NCBI GenBank assembly: GCA_017612655.1
Contig: JAGAFM010000138.1
Coordinates: 1-14,012 of the forward strand
Direction of reading: 5' to 3'
DNA from: Clostridia bacterium
GTDB lineage: Bacteria; Bacillota; Clostridia; Oscillospirales; CAG-272
Length of the DNA stretch: 14,012 bases
Made by a program: the position numbers and the translations under genes. This document shows, in pieces, positions 6,381-12,410 of the stretch; the first letter of the stretch is position 1, and each line of letters starts with the position of its first letter. Under the pieces are notes generated by a model. The model had not been told where the DNA came from. It did not search any database and was given only the letters and a program-made list of their open reading frames with translations.

Positions 6381-7109
6381 ATGACTGAAAAAATCTATAC
6401 CATCCCTGTCAACGAAGCGTTCGAAGCTTCCTCCGCTGATCCTTCCGCCGGATGTCCGTTCTGCGCGCTGTACAACCGGCTGGAAGAAACAGAACTGGAC
6501 CGGATTCTGGGCGCCTCCATGATGGAACCCGATATCCGGATCGAAACCAATGAAAAAGGGTTCTGCAATACCCACTTTCAGATGATGTTTGTACGCAAAA
6601 ACCGTCTCGGTCTGGGTCTGATTCTGGAAAGCCACCTGGCGGAAGTCCGAAAAGGGCTGCACACTCCTCTTCTGTCTCTGAAGGCCCCGGGGTCTGAAGC
6701 GGAAAAAGCGATGGAGAAGCTGGAAAAATCATGCTATGTCTGTGAGAAAATCGAGTTCTCCTTCGAAAAGATGATCAAGACCGCCGTCATCCTCTGGGCA
6801 ACGGAAAAAGACTTTCGGGAAAAGACCTCGGCCCAGCCTTTCTTCTGCCTGCCCCATTACCGCAGGTTTCTGTCTGCTGCCCGGGCGGGGATGAACAAAA
6901 AACAGTTTGCCCAGTTTTATGAAGCGGTTTCCTCTCAGGAGGAAGCCTACCTCGCGTCCCTGAGCGAAGACGTGTCCTGGTTCTGCAAAAAGTTCGATTA
7001 CCGGTACAAGGAAGAACCCTGGAACAACTCCCGGGATGCCATCGAGCGCACCATTCGGTTCCTCTCCTCGGATCTTCACAAAGATCCCCCGAAAAAGAAC
7101 GGAACCTGA
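6381..7109 (+). CDS. DUF6062 family protein, predicted metal-binding
   Basis: This 242-residue protein matches, from memory, the DUF6062 family of clostridia (start EKIYTIPVNEAFE; SMMEPDIRIETNEKGFC; KNRLGLGLILESHL). The function is unknown. What can be seen is a duplicated metal-site pattern: CPFC (Cys25, Cys28) followed by FCNTHF (Cys62, His65), then CYVC (Cys118, Cys121) followed by FCLPHY (Cys156, His159). Each CxxC + CxxH set would make a four-ligand site, so two zinc or Fe-S sites in a mostly helical protein are likely. There is no signal peptide or membrane segment. It is the last gene of the rightward group and ends 15 bases before a strong terminator. It lies 48 bases after the Cys-rich unknown gene, and its ribosome site is unusual (see the entry at 6348). 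Confidence 0.85.
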   Translation: MTEKIYTIPVNEAFEASSADPSAGCPFCALYNRLEETELDRILGASMMEPDIRIETNEKGFCNTHFQMMFVRKNRLGLGLILESHLAEVRKGLHTPLLSLKAPGSEAEKAMEKLEKSCYVCEKIEFSFEKMIKTAVILWATEKDFREKTSAQPFFCLPHYRRFLSAARAGMNKKQFAQFYEAVSSQEEAYLASLSEDVSWFCKKFDYRYKEEPWNNSRDAIERTIRFLSSDLHKDPPKKNGT

Positions 7110-7124
7110 CGCAGTTTTTCCTCT

Positions 7125-7163
7125 CCCGCAGAAGCTTTTCCGCTTCTGCGGGCTCTTTTTTGC
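7125..7163 (+). terminator. Terminator of the rightward gene group
   Basis: The 11-base arms CCCGCAGAAGC (7125-7135) and GCTTCTGCGGG (7142-7152) pair perfectly around a 6-base loop and are followed by CTCTTTTTTGC. It closes the transcript from 3531 to 7109. Confidence 0.93.
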
Positions 7164-7199
7164 AAGAAAAAACCCGGACCGCTGTTTCTGCGATCCGGG
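7164..7199 (-). terminator. Terminator of the Mrp operon
   Basis: On the minus strand, CCCGGATCGC and GCGGTCCGGG form a 10-pair stem (one T-G wobble) around AGAAACA, followed by TTTTTTCTT (7172-7164). It directly abuts the rightward terminator, so the two convergent groups are insulated from each other. Confidence 0.92.
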
Positions 7200-7229
7200 A
7201 GAAAAAACGTAATTGATGGAACGAACCTG

Positions 7230-8075
7230 TCAGGAAAGCGACTCGATCCGATCCGCAGCCACGTCCAGATAATCACCTTCAAAGAGTTCAATCAGCCCCT
7301 GATCTGCGTTCCGCGCAAGCGAGGGATCCATCGGAATCCGGCCGAGCACGGGAATGCCGAGACGGGTAGCGTTCTCTTCGATTCTGCTTTCCCCGAAGAT
7401 CCGGATTTCACGTCCGCAGTCCGGGCACTTGACGTAGCTCATGTTCTCCACGATGCCAAGAATCGGAATGTTCATCATCTGAGCCATCCTGACCGACTTT
7501 TCCACGATCATGGAAACGAGTTCCTGGGGACTCGTCACCAGAATCACACCGGAAACGGGAAGCGACTGGAACACCGTGAGGGGGACATCTCCGGTTCCGG
7601 GAGGCATATCCACAAACATATAGTCCACTTCGTTCCAGGCAACGTCGGTCCAAAACTGTTTCACCGTTCCGGAAATCAGAGACCCGCGCCAGATTACCGG
7701 CGTCGTCTCGTCATCGAGAAGAAGATTCACGCTCATGAGTTCGATTCCCGTTTTGGTCATCAGGGGCAGCATGCTTCCGTTTTCCGTTCCGAAAACCTCT
7801 CCTCTGACCCCGAATGCCTTGGGAATCGACGGACCGGTCACATCCGCATCCAGTATCGCCGTTTTGTACTCTCTTCTGCGCATCAGCGTCGCGAGCATGG
7901 AAGTGACCATTGATTTCCCGACACCGCCTTTTCCGCTGATGACGGCAATCACGTGCTTCACGTTCGACCATTCGTTCTGCGGGGCCTGCAGAGAATCCGT
8001 TTTTGCGTTCTCCCGGCTCGAACAGTTTGCCGAACAGGTGGAACAGTCATGCGTACAGGAATTGCTGTCTGCCAT
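7230..8075 (-). CDS. Mrp/Nbp35-type P-loop ATPase, iron-sulfur cluster carrier
   Basis: The 281-residue protein is in the Mrp/ApbC/Nbp35 family, ATP-dependent carriers that hold and hand over [4Fe-4S] clusters in the cytoplasm. The N-terminus has a cysteine cluster CTHDCSTCSANC (Cys7, 11, 14, 18) like the Nbp35 subgroup. The deviant Walker A is GKGGVGKS (48-55), followed by DADVTGPSIP (76-85), MPPGTGD (157-163) and the bridging CxxC CPDC (Cys217, Cys220) that binds the cluster between two subunits. The length is typical of bacterial forms without the N-terminal MIP18/DUF59 domain. GAGAGGA lies about 9 bases before the ATG. It is the last gene of the leftward operon, 56 bases after the AEC transporter, and is followed by a strong terminator. 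ParA/MinD relatives lack the CPDC pair, so the assignment is firm. Confidence 0.93.
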   Translation of the reverse strand: MADSNSCTHDCSTCSANCSSRENAKTDSLQAPQNEWSNVKHVIAVISGKGGVGKSMVTSMLATLMRRREYKTAILDADVTGPSIPKAFGVRGEVFGTENGSMLPLMTKTGIELMSVNLLLDDETTPVIWRGSLISGTVKQFWTDVAWNEVDYMFVDMPPGTGDVPLTVFQSLPVSGVILVTSPQELVSMIVEKSVRMAQMMNIPILGIVENMSYVKCPDCGREIRIFGESRIEENATRLGIPVLGRIPMDPSLARNADQGLIELFEGDYLDVAADRIESLS

Positions 8076-8131
8076 TTTGCTGAAGTCCTCTCTTTCGTAA
8101 ATCGTTTCGTTGTAACAATCCGCTCAGTAAG

Positions 8132-9076
8132 CTAAATCTGAACAATCCACCCGATCAGCAAAGCGGAAACCGGAATGGTAATCATGGACAGAACGGTGGT
8201 CATGCTGACCGCACAGGAGGCAAAGCCCGGATGCTCATCATACTGCTCCGCAAACAGCGCCGTCATGGCTGCTGTCGGGATTCCCGCCATGATTCCGAAG
8301 AACACTACCCGGTCATCCGGCATTCCGCAAAGATGGAACAGAAGCGAGATGAACACCGGAGGAACCAGAAGCCGCAACGCGGAAAGCAGGTACATCTTCG
8401 GATTGCCGAACAGTTCCCGTGCTTTCTGACGGGACAGATTGGAGCCGATCACCAGAAGAATCAGCGGGGTGCACATGTTCGCCATCATATTGACCGCTGA
8501 GGCAACCACCGTGGGGAGCGTAATCCGAAGAACGTAAAACACCACGCCAAGCAGGCACGGGACCGTCCCGAAGTTCAAAACGGCTTTTCTGAGATTCATA
8601 TGAATATCGGTCCGCCCACGGGCGTAGATCGTGATTCCGTAGGACCAGAGGCAGAGATTAAATGCCACTATGTAGAATCCGCACCAGAACCGCCCGATGT
8701 CGCCCAGCATCGTCTGCATGATCGGAAGTCCGATAAAACCGACGTTTGCAAAAATAACGGCGCATTCTGTGACTTTTCTCAGCCCCTTGTCCCGCTCGTA
8801 TTTCACGGCAAAATGCGCATACAGTGCGAGAAGGACGTGAGAACCGAGGGCGATGAGAACCGTTTCCCCGCCGGACCGCAACCCCTCGTCCGAATACTCC
8901 ATGGTGGCAACTGCGTTGAACAGCAGAAAAGGCTGCGAGAAGCGGATGATAACCGTGGACAGCTTTTTGGAAAGGTCTTCATCGATGTAATGCATTCTTC
9001 CTGCATGCCACCCGAGCGCAAGCAGAAGAATCATGGGACAGACGGCAGTAACCGCGGAGAGAAACGTCTCAGTCAT
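8132..9076 (-). CDS. AEC (auxin efflux carrier) family transporter
   Basis: The 314-residue, strongly hydrophobic protein has about nine or ten membrane helices spread along its length. It shows family marks: FSQPFLLFNAVATM (46-59), the FANVGFIGLPIMQ segment near residues 109-121 with the conserved Asn-Val-Gly before a helix break, TPLILLVIGSNLS in the middle and AGIPTAAMTALFAEQY near the C-terminus. Bacterial AEC proteins (MdcF, MleP and relatives) move malonate, malate or other small carboxylates across the inner membrane; the substrate here cannot be told. GGGAGGAG lies 5 bases before the ATG. The start overlaps the end of the uracil-DNA glycosylase gene by 8 bases, implying translational coupling in an operon with no obvious metabolic theme. 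Confidence 0.92.
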   Translation of the reverse strand: MTETFLSAVTAVCPMILLLALGWHAGRMHYIDEDLSKKLSTVIIRFSQPFLLFNAVATMEYSDEGLRSGGETVLIALGSHVLLALYAHFAVKYERDKGLRKVTECAVIFANVGFIGLPIMQTMLGDIGRFWCGFYIVAFNLCLWSYGITIYARGRTDIHMNLRKAVLNFGTVPCLLGVVFYVLRITLPTVVASAVNMMANMCTPLILLVIGSNLSRQKARELFGNPKMYLLSALRLLVPPVFISLLFHLCGMPDDRVVFFGIMAGIPTAAMTALFAEQYDEHPGFASCAVSMTTVLSMITIPVSALLIGWIVQI

Positions 9077-9656
9077 TTCCGCTCCTCCCGTCGCCTGTCA
9101 GAGCATCATAGCGACGCTTGATCTCGATCATGTCCTTCATCATATCTTCCCGTTTCGAGGGGTCCCGAAGCAGCGCGGAGGGATGGTAGACGGCGCACAG
9201 GGAGAAGGATCCCTTCTCAAACCAAACCCCATGCTCTTTCGTAATCCGGAAATCCTCCCGGATCAGCCGCATCGCGGCGATCCGACCGAGACAGACGATC
9301 ATCGGAGGGCGGAGAATCCGAACCTGCTCCCTCAGATAGGGAAGGCACGCGTCCTCCTCTTCCGGGAGAGGATCCCGGTTTTTCGGAGGCCTGCATTTAA
9401 GAATGTTCGCAATATAAACCGCTTCACGGGGAATTCCGACCGCAAACAGATATTTGTCCAGCAGCTGTCCGGCACGTCCGACAAAGGGGATACCGGTCTG
9501 ATCCTCCTGCTCCCCTGGAGCCTCGCCGACAAATAGAAGTTTTGCGTTCGGGGAACCCGTCCCGTAAACGCATTTCGTTCTCGTCTGAGACAGACTGCAT
9601 CTGGTGCAGGCAGCGCAAACAGCTCGTTTTTGTTCCAGTAACTCTGCATTCGTCAT
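9069..9656 (-). CDS. Uracil-DNA glycosylase, family 4 (iron-sulfur type)
   Basis: Family 4 enzymes cut uracil, mostly from deaminated cytosine, out of DNA to begin base excision repair. The 195-residue length is typical. The [4Fe-4S] ligands are visible as Cys14 and Cys17 (CAAC), Cys88 (KCRPPKNR) and Cys104, with the usual 15-residue gap between the last two. The uracil pocket motif GEAPGEQED (44-52), FVGRAGQLLD (58-67), the ANILKCRPPKNRDP core and the C-terminal HPSALLR loop (158-164) are all present, so it should be active. The start at 9656 lies 3 bases after the stop of the PHP gene, with GAGGA 8 bases upstream. Its end overlaps the AEC gene by 8 bases. Confidence 0.95.
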   Translation of the reverse strand: MTNAELLEQKRAVCAACTRCSLSQTRTKCVYGTGSPNAKLLFVGEAPGEQEDQTGIPFVGRAGQLLDKYLFAVGIPREAVYIANILKCRPPKNRDPLPEEEDACLPYLREQVRILRPPMIVCLGRIAAMRLIREDFRITKEHGVWFEKGSFSLCAVYHPSALLRDPSKREDMMKDMIEIKRRYDALTGDGRSGND

Positions 9657-9659
9657 GGG

Positions 9660-10391
9660 CTAGTCCTCAAAGCGGGCATAAGGCAGAACCGGAATTCCTC
9701 CGATTTCGAACAGATAATCCTTGGATCGAAGCAGGGATACAAGCTCCGCACCGTTCTGCGGATTGGTTTTCGCCCGAAGGGAACAAATCCCCTCCTGTCC
9801 CCACTCATGCTGATCCGAACTGACGGTAATCAAGTCCAGATTGCGCTGGCGCGCCACTCTGGCGGCCACGGCCATCCTAGAATTGTGTCCGGGATGACAG
9901 TTAAAGACTTCAAGGCCGTCCATATGATCCGTCTCCTCACATCTGCATCCGTCCCGGAACGGATGAGCCTGCAGAATCAGGAGATCGGGGGAATGATAGG
10001 TTTCGTAAAACTGCCGGTACGTCATACCGAGCCTCGGATAGGTTTCCCGGAGGAAGGCCTCGTCCAGACCATATACCACATAGTCATTGTTGTTTTCCGC
10101 GAACCGGTACTCCGCACCGAGGATGACGGTCATTCCGTACCGTTTTGCCTCCTCTTCGCATGCGTAATAATCTTCCAGATAGGCTCCGACCGGATCCGGC
10201 TTTTTCGCGAACGGTCCGTGAACGTGGAAATGATTGGTGAGAACCACGGTGTCGAACCCTTCTTTGTGAAGGAGAGCCATCAGGTGATGAGGCGTCTGCT
10301 TTCCGCATTCCGAAGCGGGGCGGGTATGCGCATGAAGCTCAATCTTGATCCGATAAGCGGAAATCCATTCCTGAATCGCTTCCGACGTCAT
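9660..10391 (-). CDS. PHP-domain metal-dependent phosphoesterase
   Basis: The predicted protein has 243 residues. The PHP fold is a distorted TIM barrel with a trinuclear metal site built from His and Asp. The motifs appear in order: HAHT (20-23), LTNH (51-54), the AEYRF glutamate (Glu94), QAHPF (His143), FNCHPGHN (163-170) and SSDQHE (191-196, Asp193 and His195). This full set argues for catalysis. Relatives include histidinol-phosphatase, the TrpH nuclease/phosphatase and polymerase-linked PHP domains; the substrate is unknown. AAAGGAGG lies 6 bases before the ATG at 10391. The longer frame to 10463 is rejected because that start lies inside the tRNA-Lys gene and runs through its terminator. 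It is the first protein gene after tRNA-Lys, with no promoter of its own seen. Confidence 0.9.
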   Translation of the reverse strand: MTSEAIQEWISAYRIKIELHAHTRPASECGKQTPHHLMALLHKEGFDTVVLTNHFHVHGPFAKKPDPVGAYLEDYYACEEEAKRYGMTVILGAEYRFAENNNDYVVYGLDEAFLRETYPRLGMTYRQFYETYHSPDLLILQAHPFRDGCRCEETDHMDGLEVFNCHPGHNSRMAVAARVARQRNLDLITVSSDQHEWGQEGICSLRAKTNPQNGAELVSLLRSKDYLFEIGGIPVLPYARFED

Positions 10392-10420
10392 GAGTTCCCT
10401 CCTTTCCCCGTTCTTGAAAC

Positions 10421-10452
10421 AAAAAGACCCCGATCTGGTAAACCAGCCGAGG
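10421..10452 (-). terminator. Terminator of tRNA-Lys, before the PHP operon
   Basis: On the minus strand, CCTCGGCTGG, loop TTTA and CCAGATCGGGG pair with one bulged A and two wobbles, followed by TCTTTTTG. It starts 3 bases after the tRNA 3' end. Because no promoter is visible between it and the PHP gene, leaky termination here may feed the operon. Confidence 0.75.
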
Positions 10453-10455
10453 TTA

Positions 10456-10528
10456 TGCTCCATCGGGGAATCGAACCCCGGACACCTTGATTAAAAGTCA
10501 AGTGCTCTACCGCCTGAGCTAATGGGGC
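10456..10528 (-). tRNA. tRNA-Lys (anticodon TTT)
   Basis: Read on the minus strand from 10528, the gene has acceptor GCCCCAT, a D arm AGCTCAGGCGGTAGAGC, anticodon arm CTTGA-CTTTTAA-TCAAG with anticodon TTT reading AAA/AAG, T arm CGGGG-TTCGATT-CCCCG and 3' acceptor ATGGAGC with discriminator A. Length is 73 bases and CCA is not encoded (TAA follows), unlike tRNA-Leu in this window. Odd point: the third acceptor pair is C-A, since pairing would need ATGGGGC. All other pairs and the lysine identity bases (anticodon, A73) are normal. Confidence 0.93.
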
Positions 10529-10551
10529 GTTTCAGGGGGCGCTGTTGGTGG

Positions 10552-10580
10552 ATTATACCATCTTTGCGGAGTGTTGTCAA
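10552..10580 (-). promoter_or_regulatory. Perfect consensus promoter of tRNA-Lys
   Basis: On the minus strand, TTGACA (10580-10575), a 17-base spacer and TATAAT (10557-10552) match the housekeeping consensus in all twelve bases. The start is near 10545, about 17 bases before the mature tRNA. This is the strongest promoter in the window and the only clear one upstream of the PHP-UDG-AEC-Mrp genes. Confidence 0.93.
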
Positions 10581-10662
10581 GAGATTGTTTCTCTTTTTCC
10601 TGCACAATCGGGGCAATCGGGATCGAGTTATCGAATCTCCCTCTCTGTTTTCAATCCCTTTA

Positions 10663-11283
10663 TCAGCAGGGAAAACAATCCGCCCCGCACATTCTGCAGA
10701 AGCAGTTCATGCAGGCAAGACCCGTGCACAGATCGCACACATCACAGCCTCCCTCGGTGGAACGGTACGTTTTTCCGTATCGGTCCGCGCTATTTTTGAT
10801 ATTTGCCAGCGCAGCCTGATACTCCGCGTTTCCCGGCTCCATGTAGCAGGCAATTTCAAAATATTTCTGCGCATCAAAATACCATCCGCGCTGCATCTGG
10901 AGACAGCCCTTCAGGTAATTCCATTCAGCATTGCGTTCGTTCTGGGGGATGCTGTCCAGAAGAACTCCGGCTTCTGCAAAACGTCCCGCGTGCATCAGTT
11001 CCCGTACACGCTGGAGGATAACCGCAGCGGAAGCCCCCGCTGTTCCGGCGTTATACGAAGCGTTCTGGGAAGAGTTGAAGTCCGCTCCCTTCCCCGCACG
11101 CTCCTTCTGGATGGTATCATACGCGTCGTTGATGGATTTCATCCGCTCTTCCGCCAGGTCCGAGAGATCGCTCCCCGCATAGTTGTCCGGGTGATACTTT
11201 CTGGCAAGCGTACGATAGGCCTTTTTGATGTCCTCGTCACTCGCGTCCCGACTGACGCCTAGCACCTTATACGGATCCGTCAT
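10663..11283 (-). CDS. J-domain protein with TPR-like region and cysteine-rich tail
   Basis: The 206-residue protein begins with a J domain (1-62: DPYKVLGVSRDASDEDIKKAY, HPD at 31-33, SINDAYDTI), which stimulates the ATPase of an Hsp70 partner (DnaK). It has no Gly/Phe region or CxxCxGxG zinc domain, so it is a class III J protein. A low-complexity Ser/Ala/Gly linker (68-86) leads to helices at about 87-165 resembling two TPR units (NYLKGCLQMQRGWYFDAQKYF). The tail has nine cysteines in its last 27 residues (180, 183, 186, 191, 194, 196, 199, 203, 206), probably a metal site or a membrane-associated patch. It overlaps the DUF5685 gene by 17 bases and is translated after it. GAGG lies about 12 bases before the ATG. 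No clear terminator follows the stop. Confidence 0.9.
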   Translation of the reverse strand: MTDPYKVLGVSRDASDEDIKKAYRTLARKYHPDNYAGSDLSDLAEERMKSINDAYDTIQKERAGKGADFNSSQNASYNAGTAGASAAVILQRVRELMHAGRFAEAGVLLDSIPQNERNAEWNYLKGCLQMQRGWYFDAQKYFEIACYMEPGNAEYQAALANIKNSADRYGKTYRSTEGGCDVCDLCTGLACMNCFCRMCGADCFPC

Positions 11284-12196
11284 GAATTCTTTTCCTCATT
11301 GTTCGCTTTTCTGCTTTTCTCTCTTTTCTCGTCATATGCAGAACGGAGTCTCCGTGCATTCCGCAAACGAAGATATTCTCCGCGCAGGCACGCGCAGGGG
11401 TCTTTTCCTGATTCTCCGACAGTTCCAGAGCCCGCATGGAGGAAACGCCCTCCATCTGAAGCGCCGTCAGAATGCTGTCCTTCTGTTCTGAAAGCCAGGA
11501 AGAGAGCGGCTTTTTCTCCTCTTCGGCAGCCAAAACGAAGGGATTATACTTCCCGTTCTTCTCGTCTTCCTCCGCATCATCCAAAGCGTCCGTCAGGTAG
11601 ATGAACCGTCCGACGTGTTTCCCGATCTCTCCCGCGATCCTAGCATTTTCTCCATTCAAGTCGGCGGAAAACAGGAGGGAAAGAAGTCGTCCGAAAGGCT
11701 CGGCTGCAGCATCCGGAACCGGTTCTTTTTTCTGCTCCAGACAGGCCTGTGACTCCAGCTGTTCCGATACGGATTCCACCAGACCGGCAGGCAGCCCTTT
11801 CTTCTTTGCTTTGTTCGACCATCGGCGGGTCAGAGGTCTCAGTACCCGGTAACCGACCCGTTTCCAGCCTTTTTCATCCTGTATGTGATCCGCTACCACT
11901 TCATCTGTCAGAACGGCGGCACACCTTGCGGCATACCTCAGTTCCTCGTTGTCCGTCATGGAGGGATGACGGTGAAGAGGATGGATGATGCAGCGTTTTT
12001 TTTCAATCGCACCGCGCTCTCCCGTCAGGGACATGCGTACCAGAATCAAGAGAACGAAATCAAAGCGGAGCGTCAGGGCGAAGAGAGGAGAAATCTCGCG
12101 GGCCATGGACCGGCACAGGCCGCAGTACACTGCCCGGTAGTACCGATAATCCCGGACCTTCAGATCGTCCGCGGAAACCCGGATATAACCAAACAA
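11267..12196 (-). CDS. DUF5685 family protein
   Basis: The 309-residue protein fits my memory of DUF5685: it opens with FGYIRVSADDLKVRDYRYYR, then a CGLC knuckle (Cys25, Cys28) and a helical body. The function is unknown. It is predicted mostly helical and soluble, with a hydrophobic patch at 40-58. A notable stretch is YLTDALDDAEED plus GKYNPF (200-211 and 215-220), which resembles the second aspartate-rich motif of squalene/phytoene synthases (see findings). The C-terminus is very basic (TRKERKAEKRTMRKRIH). The start is TTG at 12196, preceded by a strong AGGGAGGTGA (12212-12203) with 6 bases between, so TTG is the true start. The end overlaps the J-domain gene by 17 bases. No strong promoter is seen: a TATAAT at 12301-12296 on this strand lacks a matching -35 box. 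Confidence 0.85.
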   Translation of the reverse strand: MFGYIRVSADDLKVRDYRYYRAVYCGLCRSMAREISPLFALTLRFDFVLLILVRMSLTGERGAIEKKRCIIHPLHRHPSMTDNEELRYAARCAAVLTDEVVADHIQDEKGWKRVGYRVLRPLTRRWSNKAKKKGLPAGLVESVSEQLESQACLEQKKEPVPDAAAEPFGRLLSLLFSADLNGENARIAGEIGKHVGRFIYLTDALDDAEEDEKNGKYNPFVLAAEEEKKPLSSWLSEQKDSILTALQMEGVSSMRALELSENQEKTPARACAENIFVCGMHGDSVLHMTRKERKAEKRTMRKRIHDGSV

Positions 12197-12202
12197 CCGG
12201 CG

Positions 12203-12212
12203 TCACCTCCCT
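12203..12212 (-). promoter_or_regulatory. Strong ribosome binding site before a TTG start
   Basis: AGGGAGGTGA on the minus strand is a near-perfect complement of the 16S rRNA 3' end, 6 bases before TTG at 12196. No ATG or GTG lies nearby in frame, so this site fixes the start of the DUF5685 gene. Confidence 0.8.
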
Positions 12213-12346
12213 GCCGTTCCCTTCGGATAAGGACAGCGTTTGATTTTAACACAAGAACGTTTCCATATCGTAAGACCGTTATTAATTTTTTGTAAATTAT
12301 ATTCTGTTTGTGCAACGCCCCCCGGGTTCTTTTCCCGAAAAACCCC

Positions 12347-12374
12347 TTGCTATTTTTTCCCTTCGTGGTATAAT
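12347..12374 (+). promoter_or_regulatory. Promoter of the FAD oxidoreductase gene
   Basis: TTGCTA (12347-12352), a 16-base spacer and a perfect TATAAT (12369-12374) predict a start near 12381 and a 30-base leader. GTGAGGT lies about 7 bases before the ATG at 12411. The rest of the 214-base gap to the DUF5685 gene holds a short CGGG/CCCG hairpin and AT-rich DNA, with no gene. Confidence 0.75.
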
Positions 12375-12410
12375 GAGTTCATCAATAAAGAAGCTGTGTG
12401 AGGTTTTCAA

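Noticed and set aside
10392..10463. Longer N-terminus for the PHP gene starting at ATG 10463
   Set aside because: The extra 24 codons lie within tRNA-Lys and its terminator, while AAAGGAGG lies 6 bases before the ATG at 10391.
10600..10662. Terminator after the J-domain gene
   Set aside because: The region has a direct repeat of CCCGATTG-like sequence and a small imperfect hairpin, but no T tract on the minus strand.
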